Positions 15,627 to 23,515 of a DNA stretch of 40,566 bases are shown piece by piece; position 1 is the first letter of the stretch; every line of letters begins with the position of its first letter. The position numbers were made by a program, and so were the translations under genes. The stretch spans positions 1 to 40,566 of the forward strand of contig NZ_VMNH01000033.1 in assembly GCF_007625115.1 (NCBI RefSeq), read 5' to 3'. The notes under the pieces are model-generated. The model saw only the letters and a program-made list of their open reading frames with translations, had not been told where the DNA came from and searched no databases. This DNA is from Sedimenticola selenatireducens (lineage in GTDB: Bacteria > Pseudomonadota > Gammaproteobacteria > Chromatiales > Chromatiaceae).

Positions 15627-17081
15627 ATGAATGATCTAATCTCCAAACTTTCACCTCAGCCACTTTGGCAACATTTTTATCAACTGACACAGATACCCCG
15701 ACCCTCGCATTTTGAGGCGGCTGTTCAAGCCCATGTCATCCGCTTGGGAGAACGTCTCGGGTTAGAGACGATCCGTGATCAAAACGACAATATCCTAATC
15801 AGAAAACCTGCAACTCCGGGGATGGAGCAGGCTCCCGGAGTGATATTGCAAGGTCATCTGGATATGGTGCCGCAGGCAAATGCGGATACACAGCATGATT
15901 TTACGCAAGATCCAATCACCGTAGTGATTGAGAAGGATTGGGTAAAAGCCAAGGGGACAACCCTCGGGGCGGATAATGGCATCGGTGTAGCGGCTGCATT
16001 GGCGGTACTCGAGTCACGTTCGATAAAACATGGTCCGATAGAGGCGCTCTTCACCAGCAATGAAGAGGATGGGATGACAGGGGCCTTCGGTGTTCAACCC
16101 GATCTTTTAAAAGGTACTGTTCTGCTGAATATGGATTCAGAAGATGAAGGCGTGCTTTGTATTGGCTGTGCTGGTGGAGCCAATGCCACAACCACCCTGC
16201 GCTATATTCCTGAGCCTCTGGAACCGGGCAAGATGGGCTATTTGATCGCTATACGTGGTTTGAAAGGCGGACACTCTGGGGTCGATATCCATCGCGGAAG
16301 AGCCAATGCCAATAAATTATTGTTTCGTCTGATCGCCGGGGCTGCCAATCTGTTTAAGCTCCAACTTTGTTGTGCATCTGGCGGCAATATGCGTAATGCC
16401 ATTCCTCGCGAAGGGACGGCTGCTGTGGCGGTTTCCGCTTCTGATGCGAATGCGTTTAGACGCTATGTATCGGAACAGTCGTCGCTCATCACGGCTGAAT
16501 ATGCTGTCAGTGAACCCGACTTGGTCGTTGAGTTTTCTCCAGATGACTCAGTCACTGACGCTCTCCCGGAGAAACTTCAACGAGATCTCTTGGATTGTTT
16601 AAGTGTGGTGCCGAATGGTGTGATGCGAATGAGCGATGCCATGCCGGGTCTGGTTGAAACCTCTACCAATCTGGCCATCGTTCGAGTTGAACAGGGCGCT
16701 ATTGAGATTAAGAGTTTACTGCGAAGTTCGGTAGATTCAGCGCGGGATGATCTAGCGGCGGTGCATCAGTCACTCTATAGACTCCTGGGGGCAGACACAC
16801 TCATAGACGGTGTTTACCCAGGATGGAAACCAAACACTGAATCTCCACTATTAAAAACAATGCGCCAAGTCTATCAAGAGATATTTGATGCAACGGCCGA
16901 AATTGGGGCCATTCATGCGGGTCTTGAGTGCGGGATTATCGGTGGGCGGTATGAAAACCTCGATATGATCTCATTTGGGCCAACCATACGTTATCCGCAT
17001 TCACCCGATGAGTGCATGCATATTCCATCGGTACAGCGTTTCTGGGATTTGCTGGTGGCAACCCTGTCACGACTGGTCTGA
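15627..17081 (+). CDS. pepD: aminoacyl-histidine dipeptidase (peptidase D, M20C)
   Basis: 484 residues, practically the length of E. coli PepD. M20 metal-site motifs occur in order: GHLDMVPQ, LGADNGIGVAAALAVLE, FTSNEEDGMTGAFG, NMDSEDEGVL, a dimerisation domain with RGLKGGHSGVDIHRGRANAN, and a final IHAGLECGIIGGR. It hydrolyses Xaa-His and other dipeptides in the cytoplasm with two zinc ions. It is transcribed alone, divergent from the DUF364 gene, and followed by a 126-bp gap before the phosphoribulokinase homologue. Confidence 0.93.
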   Translation: MNDLISKLSPQPLWQHFYQLTQIPRPSHFEAAVQAHVIRLGERLGLETIRDQNDNILIRKPATPGMEQAPGVILQGHLDMVPQANADTQHDFTQDPITVVIEKDWVKAKGTTLGADNGIGVAAALAVLESRSIKHGPIEALFTSNEEDGMTGAFGVQPDLLKGTVLLNMDSEDEGVLCIGCAGGANATTTLRYIPEPLEPGKMGYLIAIRGLKGGHSGVDIHRGRANANKLLFRLIAGAANLFKLQLCCASGGNMRNAIPREGTAAVAVSASDANAFRRYVSEQSSLITAEYAVSEPDLVVEFSPDDSVTDALPEKLQRDLLDCLSVVPNGVMRMSDAMPGLVETSTNLAIVRVEQGAIEIKSLLRSSVDSARDDLAAVHQSLYRLLGADTLIDGVYPGWKPNTESPLLKTMRQVYQEIFDATAEIGAIHAGLECGIIGGRYENLDMISFGPTIRYPHSPDECMHIPSVQRFWDLLVATLSRLV

Positions 17082-17207
17082 TTGCGGGTTGCCAAAAATT
17101 CATTTATAAAACAAAACGATAACCATAAGTTGTGGTTTCTGATGGCATAAGAAAAATTGAATGTATGGCGCATTGCAACAACCCGGGGAGTGTATTACGG
17201 TTTCGTA

Positions 17208-18086
17208 ATGTCTATTAAACATCCCATAATTGTTATTACTGGCTCCTCAGGCTCCGGCTCAAACAAAGTCAGTGATGTATTCAGCCACATTGCCTGGCGT
17301 GAAAAGATCAAGCCTTTCATTATTTCCGGCAGTGCCTTTCATCGATATGAACGCGATGAGATGGCGCAAAAGGTGGAAGAGGCCTGCGCCGATGGACGCT
17401 ATCTCAGCCATTTCAGCCCTGAGGGAAATCAGCTGGATCTGTTGGAGAATCTCTTCCGCGAGTTTTCAACTGATGGAACGGGGACATTTAGACACTATCT
17501 GCATACAGAGGAACAGTCTCTCGAATTTAATCAGCCGGTAGGTTCTTTCACGCCTTGGGAAACCATGCCAGAAGGGATTGATCTACTCGTCTATCAAGGT
17601 CTACACGGTGCTTTTGTTAGTCCGGACATCGATATAGCGGGCTATGCAGATTTGACACTTGGGGTAACGCCGATTGTGAATCTGGAATGGATCCAAAAGA
17701 TACATACGGATATCAAAAACCGGGGTTATACCTTGGAGTCCGTACGGGGTGCAATCCAACATCGCCTGCACGATTATGTACATTACATAACGCCTCAATT
17801 CTCCCACACAGATATCAACTTTCAGCGCATACCGTTGGTAGATACATCCAATCCATTTGATGCCAGAGATGTCCCGCAAAATGATGAGAGCATGGTGGTG
17901 ATCAGTTTCAAAGAGCCAAGAGATCATGACTTTGCTTTTCTTCTGAGTCGTATAGAAGATTCCTTTATGTCGCGTCGCAACTGTCTGGTCGTTCCGGGTG
18001 GTAAAATGGAGTTTGCTATGGAGATGTTGTTGAACCCATTAGTGCATGAGATGATGGAAAAACGACGTCAAGCTCAGGAGTATTAA
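17208..18086 (+). CDS. phosphoribulokinase homologue with degenerate active site (probable pseudoenzyme)
   Basis: 292 residues, collinear with proteobacterial class I phosphoribulokinase (Calvin cycle, ATP + ribulose 5-phosphate). Conserved stretches include AFHRYERDEM, FSHF-like SHFSPEGNQ, NLEWIQKIH, PQFSHTDINFQR, VDTSNPFDAR and VVPGGKMEFAMEM. Residues essential in the Rhodobacter enzyme are changed: catalytic base Asp42 is Ser42, Walker-B Glu131 is Gln130, Arg168 is Thr167, and P-loop GSSGAGT(S/T)T is GSSGSGSNK (12-20). R31, H45, R49, K164 and R172 remain. The frame is intact, so this is more likely a regulatory or ligand-binding paralogue than a pseudogene. I start at ATG 17208, the conserved MSIKHPII; upstream in-frame codons add 17 unsupported residues. 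The ribosome binding site is weak. Confidence 0.85.
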   Translation: MSIKHPIIVITGSSGSGSNKVSDVFSHIAWREKIKPFIISGSAFHRYERDEMAQKVEEACADGRYLSHFSPEGNQLDLLENLFREFSTDGTGTFRHYLHTEEQSLEFNQPVGSFTPWETMPEGIDLLVYQGLHGAFVSPDIDIAGYADLTLGVTPIVNLEWIQKIHTDIKNRGYTLESVRGAIQHRLHDYVHYITPQFSHTDINFQRIPLVDTSNPFDARDVPQNDESMVVISFKEPRDHDFAFLLSRIEDSFMSRRNCLVVPGGKMEFAMEMLLNPLVHEMMEKRRQAQEY

Positions 18087-18367
18087 TTATCACTTCCGAA
18101 AGAGAAAAAGATCGCGCTATTCTTCACGCCATGCGTAAAGTGTTGACTGCTGTGATTCGCGATACAACGCCCCCACCGGGTATGCGACATACCTTAACGG
18201 ATGAAACGATTCAGGATATGCGTGTCTGTCTCGGTATGATTACCGCGAGGGAGAAAGAGTTGGGTGATGAGGCTGGAGAGGCCCCGTCACGTCCCTATTA
18301 TGTGGACGAACAACCGACCTCTAAGGTTGTCCCGTTTGACCTGTCAGGCAAGCAAGATAAAGAGTGA
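18086..18367 (+). CDS. small conserved hypothetical protein, probable ATT start
   Basis: From the first ATG (18131) it is 78 residues. The in-frame upstream codons read ITSEREKDRAILHA and join naturally to MRKVLTAVIRDTTPPPGMRH. No ATG, GTG or TTG occurs between the frame's last stop (18047) and 18131. AGGAG at 18076-18080 stands 5 nt before an ATT at 18086, which overlaps the TAA of the preceding gene by one base; the ATG at 18131 has no ribosome binding site. I therefore favour an ATT start (93 residues). I recall similar short proteins in other proteobacteria, sometimes labelled segregation and condensation protein A, but I would not trust that name. It is soluble, with a charged C-terminus, and coupled to the phosphoribulokinase homologue. 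Confidence 0.65.
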   Translation: MITSEREKDRAILHAMRKVLTAVIRDTTPPPGMRHTLTDETIQDMRVCLGMITAREKELGDEAGEAPSRPYYVDEQPTSKVVPFDLSGKQDKE

Positions 18368-18386
18368 ACGGCCGTTATAAGCTGAT

Positions 18387-19295
18387 TCAGATGTCATCGA
18401 TATAACGACGTTGTAGATCAGCAAAGGAATCAATGCGTCGATCCCGTAGAAACGGCCAGATTCGGCGGACAGATTCGCTCCGTGCCATATCAAGATCGAC
18501 GAGTAAATTTTCCTCGCTTTTACCCGCGACGCCCAGCAGTTCTCCTTGTGGCCCACAGGCAAAGGAGTGACCCCAAAATGTGATCCCCGCGCTGTGCCCG
18601 GACGGATCGGCCTCATGGCCGACGCGGTTGCAGGCTATTACGGGTAGTCCATTGGCGACCGCATGTCCGCGCTGTACCGTTACCCAAGCCTCTCTTTGAC
18701 GCTGTTGTTCGTCCTCGGCGTCGTTTGGATCCCAACCAATCGCGGTAGGGTAGATCAACATCTCAGCGCCGGCCAGGGACATCAATCGTGCAGCCTCGGG
18801 ATACCATTGGTCCCAGCAGACCAGAATACCCAGTTTACCGACGGATGTTTGAATGGGTTTGAAGCCCAGATCGCCCGGGGTAAAATAAAACTTCTCATAG
18901 AATCCGGGATCATCCGGAATGTGCATTTTTCGATAGCGACCGGCAATGGAGCCGTCTGCATCTAATACCACGGCCGTGTTGTGATACAGACCCGCTGCGC
19001 GTTTTTCAAACAGCGAACTGACGATTACCACACCCAATTTACCTGCTAATGCGCTGAACTGATCCGTTGATGGGCCAGGGATGGGCTCGGCCAGATCAAA
19101 CAGTCGGGTCTCTTCGGTTTGACAGAAGTAGAGACTGTTATGCAACTCTTGCAGCACGATGAGCTTGGCGCCAGCACTCTGTGCCTGTTCAATCTTGTCA
19201 CTGATCAGTGCAACGTTCTGATCTCTGTCATCTGAACAGGCGTGCTGAATCAGGGCCACTTTGAGGTTTTTGCGGATTACAGGCATCGGTTTCAT
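18387..19295 (-). CDS. aguB: N-carbamoylputrescine amidohydrolase
   Basis: 302 residues, nitrilase (carbon-nitrogen hydrolase) fold. The Glu-Lys-Cys triad is E50 in VLQELHNSLYF, K123 in YRKMHIPDDPGFYEKF and C160 in LVCWDQWYPEAAR. The WVTVQRGHAVANGLPVIACNR and FWGHSF segments match plant and Pseudomonas AguB. It converts N-carbamoylputrescine to putrescine, CO2 and ammonia. It lies 20 nt downstream of agmatine deiminase on the same strand, so the two form the agmatine-to-putrescine operon. A second in-frame ATG three codons in (MPVIRKN) is an equally possible start; neither has a strong ribosome binding site. Confidence 0.93.
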   Translation of the reverse strand: MKPMPVIRKNLKVALIQHACSDDRDQNVALISDKIEQAQSAGAKLIVLQELHNSLYFCQTEETRLFDLAEPIPGPSTDQFSALAGKLGVVIVSSLFEKRAAGLYHNTAVVLDADGSIAGRYRKMHIPDDPGFYEKFYFTPGDLGFKPIQTSVGKLGILVCWDQWYPEAARLMSLAGAEMLIYPTAIGWDPNDAEDEQQRQREAWVTVQRGHAVANGLPVIACNRVGHEADPSGHSAGITFWGHSFACGPQGELLGVAGKSEENLLVDLDMARSESVRRIWPFLRDRRIDSFADLQRRYIDDI

Positions 19296-19315
19296 CTGTT
19301 TTGGGTAATCGGTGA

Positions 19316-20380
19316 CTAGGCGCTATGTTTTAACCCTGAAGTGATCAACTTCACCTGCTCAGGGAACTGCATGGTAATACAATGCAAGCTGCCATTTTGA
19401 CGAATCAGCGGAGAACAGTCTATGGGTATGATTTCACGGTCAGGAAAACAGTCTTGCAGGCAACGAATGGCTTCGGCATCCTGCTCAATATTATAGACGG
19501 GTAAAAGCAATGCATGATTGATAATTAGAAAGTTGGCGTAACCAGCCGGAAGTCGTTCACCTGAGTCGTCAGTGATCGGTGGAATCGCTGGCAATGGAAT
19601 CAATCGGTAAGCTTCGCCATTGCGTTGCCTGAATGCGCGGAGTTCCGCCGCCATGGCTTCTAATTCTGGGAAGTCGGGATCATCCTGAGTGGCCGTGGCA
19701 TAAAGGAGGGTAGCCGGATCACTAAATCGGACAAGTGTATCGATGTGTCCATCGGTATCATCGCCGGAAAGATGGCCATGCTCCAGCCAGAGATAGCGAT
19801 CAAATCCCATCTCTTTGGATAACAGTGCTTCAACCTGGTCAACCGAAAGCGTCGGATTGCGACTCTGTGTCAGTACAGAGCTGCGTGTGGCGAGTAGCGT
19901 ACCAAGGCCATCTGTTTCAACAGCGCCACCTTCAAGAATCATTGGAACTGAGTGGTGTGGTGTATTACCAAACACGCCATTCTTGAATAGAATCGGATTG
20001 ATCTGATTATCCAGGTCAGCCGGGTACTTTCCACCCCAGCCATTAAACTGGAAATTCAGCAGCAGGGCTTCTTCGTCATTCAGGCATGTGAGTGGTGCAT
20101 GATCTCTGGCCCAGGTATCATTTGATGGGGCGACAGCGAATCTAACGCGATCCAGATCGATCTTATGACAGGTGAGTTTGTTACAGACAGAGTGCTGATG
20201 ATCAATACTGTTGCATACAACCAGCAGTTGCTGAAAACGGGTTACCTGCTGGCTAATGGCGAGATAGACCTGTTCTACCTCTTCAAGATGTTTTGCCCAG
20301 TCAGTATTAGGATGAGGCCAAGTCAGCATCACGGCAGATTGTGCCGCCCACTCAGCAGGAAGGGTGTATTCGGGTTTCAA
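19316..20380 (-). CDS. aguA: agmatine deiminase
   Basis: 354 residues of the peptidyl-arginine-deiminase-like family. Catalytic elements are NDTWARDHAPLT (D93), MILEGGAVETDG (E150), LEHGHLSGDDTDGHIDTLVRF (H212) and the nucleophile C334 in GSLHCITMQFP. It hydrolyses agmatine to N-carbamoylputrescine and ammonia, feeding AguB encoded just downstream. The C-terminal Cys motif usually reads GGGN/G-IHC; here it is QNGSLHC, a mild variation. An inverted repeat (20393-20419) sits just before the start. Together with aguB it offers putrescine synthesis from arginine without agmatinase. Confidence 0.93.
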   Translation of the reverse strand: MKPEYTLPAEWAAQSAVMLTWPHPNTDWAKHLEEVEQVYLAISQQVTRFQQLLVVCNSIDHQHSVCNKLTCHKIDLDRVRFAVAPSNDTWARDHAPLTCLNDEEALLLNFQFNGWGGKYPADLDNQINPILFKNGVFGNTPHHSVPMILEGGAVETDGLGTLLATRSSVLTQSRNPTLSVDQVEALLSKEMGFDRYLWLEHGHLSGDDTDGHIDTLVRFSDPATLLYATATQDDPDFPELEAMAAELRAFRQRNGEAYRLIPLPAIPPITDDSGERLPAGYANFLIINHALLLPVYNIEQDAEAIRCLQDCFPDREIIPIDCSPLIRQNGSLHCITMQFPEQVKLITSGLKHSA

Positions 20381-20392
20381 GGTGGGTCCTGC

Positions 20393-20419
20393 AGACGCCG
20401 ATCAGTGACCGGCGTCTGA
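20393..20419 (-). terminator. 9-bp GC-rich inverted repeat between the small exported protein gene and aguA
   Basis: CAGACGCCG and CGGCGTCTG are perfect arms around a 9-nt loop, lying in the 42-bp gap between the stop at 20423 and the aguA start at 20380. No T-run follows on the minus strand, so it may be a weak terminator, an RNA-processing hairpin or part of the aguA leader. Confidence 0.4.
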
Positions 20420-20422
20420 AAA

Positions 20423-20713
20423 TTAACGGTGTACGACCGTATTAATGACGTATTCGTGTTCAAAGTAGACGGTAAAGTCGGCATAAACCCAACGACTGAT
20501 GGGCGGCTCGCCTACCCAGGGCATCTCCTGCTCCGGGGTGCCAAACTGAGTGCGAACGCTGTCCATGGTTTGACCGGTTCGGGGTCTTGGTAACCCTTCA
20601 CTACTGTTGGCCGGGACCTCCGAAATCGCATCAATCAGGAGTACATCGGCCACTGTCAGGGGGGCAAAAGAGGCCATTGCGGCGACCAGAAACAGTGTTG
20701 TAATGGATTTCAT
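20423..20713 (-). CDS. small exported protein of unknown function
   Basis: 96 residues. A signal peptide (about 1-22, LFLVAAMASFAPLTVADV) is followed by a short mature part with RPRTGQTMDSVRTQFGTP, WVGEPPISRWVYADFTVYFEHEYVINTVVHR. The layout (G-x-T-M-x-x-V, G-T-P, a W-x-Y strand, then V-x-F-x-x-x-x-V) recalls the small BamE/SmpA-like fold, but there is no lipobox Cys, so it would be soluble in the periplasm. Similar short proteins are common in gammaproteobacteria, without known function. GGAGTTCC lies before the ATG. It may be co-transcribed with aguAB. Confidence 0.75.
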   Translation of the reverse strand: MKSITTLFLVAAMASFAPLTVADVLLIDAISEVPANSSEGLPRPRTGQTMDSVRTQFGTPEQEMPWVGEPPISRWVYADFTVYFEHEYVINTVVHR

Positions 20714-20775
20714 GATTTTGGAACTCCTGTCCTAAAATTCTCTAAGGTAAAATATAGCATTTTGATCTAGATCCC

Positions 20776-20793
20776 GAAACACAAAGGTGTTTC
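20776..20793 (+). other. 7-bp inverted repeat followed by T-run, upstream of the Lol permease
   Basis: GAAACAC and GTGTTTC flank a 4-nt loop and are followed by TTTT, 28 bp before the permease start. A palindrome GATCTAGATC lies just upstream (20764-20773). The hairpin could be an attenuator or an operator in the divergent interval 20714-20821. The stem is short and AT-rich. Confidence 0.3.
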
Positions 20794-20821
20794 TTTTCAG
20801 AATATGGTTTAATGCGCGCCT

Positions 20822-22069
20822 ATGTATAAGCCTCTCGAACTCTATATTGGATTGCGATATACGCGCGCCAAGCGCCGCAATCACTTCATCTCATTCATCT
20901 CCATCATCTCCATGTTGGGGATCATGCTAGGTGTTGTGGCACTGATCACGGTGCTTTCTGTTATGAATGGCTTTCACAAAGAAGTCCGTGAACGAATTCT
21001 CGGAATGACCTCCCACGCCACAATCTCCTCCTATCAGAACAACCTCAAGGAGTGGGAAGAGGCGATGAACCTCTCGACATCACATCCCAATGTGGTAGGT
21101 CAGGCACCCTTTATTGAAGCACAGACAATGCTGACGAATGGGCAGAAGGTCAATGGTGCCATTTTGAGGGGTATTCTGCCTGGCTATGAGACACGGGTCT
21201 CTGAGGTAGGCGATCACATGCTGTCGGGGCGTCTGGATCAACTTGAAGCGGGTAACTTCGACATCGTACTCGGTAAGGAACTTGCCTTGCTGCTAGGTGT
21301 GAGTGTAGGGGACAAGGTGACCGTGGTTACCCCGCAAATACGCGTCACTCCGGCTGGGGCCATGCCACGGCTAAAGCGATTCTCGGTCATTGGTATCTTT
21401 GAAGTGGGTATGGGCGAGTATGATAGGGGATTGGCGCTGATTCATATGCAGGATGCAGCGAAGTTGTTAAAAATGGACGAAGGTGTCACCGGCGTGCGGC
21501 TCAAGCTGGATGATCTCTATCTGGCGCCGAGCGTTTCAAGAGAGCTCGCCAAAGCGTTACCCGGTGTTTACCGGGTGAGTGATTGGACACAGCAGCATAG
21601 AAATTTTTTCAGTGCACTGCGCACTGAAAAGCGCATGATGTCGCTGATTCTGTTTCTAATAGTTGCTGTGGCCGCTTTCAATATCGTATCAACGCTGGTC
21701 ATGGTGGTTACTGACAAACAGAGCGATATCGCCATCTTGCGTACCTTGGGCATCTCTCCTGCCAGTGTCATGGGCATCTTCATGGTGCAAGGCGCAACAA
21801 TAGGCTTTGTAGGAACCGTGCTGGGTATTCTGGGTGGCATCCTGTTGTCGCTTAATCTGGAGGCCCTGGTGAAATCTATTGAACAGCTCTTCAGTGTCAA
21901 TTTTCTCGATCCGAATATTTATTACATCAGCACGCTCCCCTCTGAACTGGATTGGAATGATGTGGGAATGATCAGCATCAGCGCCTTTATGATTACTCTG
22001 GTTGCAACGCTTTACCCTGCATGGCGAGCTTCCAGGACACAGCCGGCTGAGGCGCTGCGCTATGAGTGA
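20822..22069 (+). CDS. lipoprotein-releasing ABC transporter permease (LolC/LolE/LolF type)
   Basis: 415 residues. An N-terminal cytoplasmic stretch ([22 protein letters not shown]), a first transmembrane helix (about 25-50), a large periplasmic MacB-like domain (about 50-270) and three C-terminal helices (from about 275) fit the Lol permease family. It extracts outer-membrane lipoproteins from the inner membrane and hands them to LolA. Its gene overlaps lolD by 8 nt, giving translational coupling. No second permease follows, as would be seen in lolCDE of E. coli, so this is likely the single LolF-type subunit that forms a homodimer. LolC versus LolE identity cannot be settled by eye. Confidence 0.88.
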   Translation: MYKPLELYIGLRYTRAKRRNHFISFISIISMLGIMLGVVALITVLSVMNGFHKEVRERILGMTSHATISSYQNNLKEWEEAMNLSTSHPNVVGQAPFIEAQTMLTNGQKVNGAILRGILPGYETRVSEVGDHMLSGRLDQLEAGNFDIVLGKELALLLGVSVGDKVTVVTPQIRVTPAGAMPRLKRFSVIGIFEVGMGEYDRGLALIHMQDAAKLLKMDEGVTGVRLKLDDLYLAPSVSRELAKALPGVYRVSDWTQQHRNFFSALRTEKRMMSLILFLIVAVAAFNIVSTLVMVVTDKQSDIAILRTLGISPASVMGIFMVQGATIGFVGTVLGILGGILLSLNLEALVKSIEQLFSVNFLDPNIYYISTLPSELDWNDVGMISISAFMITLVATLYPAWRASRTQPAEALRYE

Positions 22070-22763
22070 TCAACAGCCAGTGATTGCGTGTCATGATCTT
22101 ACCCGTACGTTCAAAGACGGGACGCTGAATGTGGATGTGCTTAAAGGCGTCACCTTGAGCATTGAAAAGGGGGAGCGAATTGCCATTGTGGGCAGTTCAG
22201 GATCAGGAAAGAGTACCTTACTGCACTGCCTGGGTGGACTGGACAAGGCGACGAGCGGAGAAGTTCTGATTGATGGCAAGGCGCTCACTAAGATGAGCGA
22301 AAGCGCTCGGGGTGAGTTGCGCAACCAGTCATTGGGATTCGTCTATCAGTTCCATCATCTGTTGCCTGAATTTACTGCCATGGAAAACGTGGCTATGCCG
22401 CTTCTGATTGGTCAATGCAGTGTTGAGCAGGCACATCAGCGCGCGGTTGATATGTTGCGCCGGGTTGGGCTGGAACACAGAACCGGCCACAAACCCGGTG
22501 AATTGTCTGGTGGTGAGCGCCAGCGTGCTGCCGTTGCAAGGGCTTTGGTTAACAACCCCCGCTGTGTATTGGCTGATGAACCAACGGGTAATCTCGATCA
22601 GAAAACAGCCAAACAGGTGTATGAGTTGATGCTGGAGCTAAACCGGGATCTGGAGACAAGTTTTATTGTGGTTACACACGATATGGGCTTGGCAGGGAGT
22701 ATGGACAGAGTGCTGCATCTCTCTGATGGTGTCCTCGGATCTTTCTCTACAGAAGTGGGATGA
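22062..22763 (+). CDS. lolD: lipoprotein-releasing ABC transporter ATP-binding protein LolD
   Basis: 233 residues. Walker [10 protein letters not shown], the Q-loop in [12 protein letters not shown], the ABC signature [15 protein letters not shown], Walker [12 protein letters not shown] and H-loop VTHD are all present. The [14 protein letters not shown] segment is the LolD-type motif that contacts the permease coupling helix. The ATG at 22062 overlaps the permease stop (ATGAGTGA); an in-frame start at 22002 would lie deep inside the permease gene. It powers lipoprotein release at the inner membrane. Confidence 0.93.
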   Translation: MSDQQPVIACHDLTRTFKDGTLNVDVLKGVTLSIEKGERIAIVGSSGSGKSTLLHCLGGLDKATSGEVLIDGKALTKMSESARGELRNQSLGFVYQFHHLLPEFTAMENVAMPLLIGQCSVEQAHQRAVDMLRRVGLEHRTGHKPGELSGGERQRAAVARALVNNPRCVLADEPTGNLDQKTAKQVYELMLELNRDLETSFIVVTHDMGLAGSMDRVLHLSDGVLGSFSTEVG

Positions 22764-23276
22764 TTACTTATTCGCGCGACGATTTTTCCAGTGGCTGATG
22801 ATATGCATTCGCCACAGCCCTCGTATCCCTAGATACCCAGCTAACGCAGCAATCACCCCGCAAACCAGGCTGCCTAGATAGAGCGGTTGCCAGATATTCC
22901 CCATGCTCTGAGTAAACCACTCCATTGTGAGTTCAAAATGACCGTTCATGGCTGGCTCACCGGTGATCCATGTGCCGACCAGATAGTTAAAATAGAACAT
23001 AGGTGGCATGGTGATAGGGTTTGAGATCCACACCAGCGCGACAGATAGGGGCATATTGACGCGCGTGGGTATGGCAGTGGCGGCAGCTGCCACCATCTGA
23101 AAAGGCATTGGGATCATGGCCCAGAAGAGCCCCACCGCAAAGGCACCGGCAACTGAGCGGCGATTCATATGCCACAGATTGGGATCGTGGAGCAGTTGAC
23201 CGAATACTCTTAAGTGCTTGTGATTACGAATCGTCTCATGATTTGGGGTGAACCGTTTGATCAGGTTTTTCGGCAT
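22764..23276 (-). CDS. DUF2062 membrane protein
   Basis: 170 residues. The DUF2062 core starts with SVAGAFAVGLFWAMIPMPFQMVAAA, then VNMPLSVALVWISNPITMPPMFYFNYLVG, and ends in a transmembrane segment (LYLGSLVCGVIAALAGYLGI) and basic tail. There are about three membrane helices. The ATG at 23276 has AGAGG upstream; a further in-frame start at 23372 would add 32 residues with no support. It is convergent with lolD with no gap. The family is common in proteobacteria next to lol/comEC and msbA loci; its function is unknown. Confidence 0.82.
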   Translation of the reverse strand: MPKNLIKRFTPNHETIRNHKHLRVFGQLLHDPNLWHMNRRSVAGAFAVGLFWAMIPMPFQMVAAAATAIPTRVNMPLSVALVWISNPITMPPMFYFNYLVGTWITGEPAMNGHFELTMEWFTQSMGNIWQPLYLGSLVCGVIAALAGYLGIRGLWRMHIISHWKNRRANK

Positions 23277-23515
23277 ACAACCTCTTTCAGCACTCTCAAT
23301 CCCCTTGGCAATCCCCCTGTGCGGGCGAGGTATTGAAGCATGGTCTAAACGATTTGACCAGTATCTATACAAGCGGCTGTGTTCAGCGGAAACTTAGCTG
23401 CGCTGGTAAATATATCTAATAGGTTGTTTTTAGCCAGAATTTGCTGGTATTTTTTCAGGGCGGGATTTAAAGTGTTTACACATTAAGTGAAATATCATCC
23501 ATCCAGGGAAGGAAG

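Noticed and set aside
17157-17207. Frameshift or pseudogene reading of the phosphoribulokinase homologue
   Set aside because: The frame is uninterrupted over the full family length and ends normally, and changes are confined to specific catalytic positions.
20776-20793. A true terminator before the Lol permease
   Set aside because: The stem is only 7 bp, the T-run is four bases, and there is no upstream gene on the plus strand to terminate; kept only as an inverted repeat.
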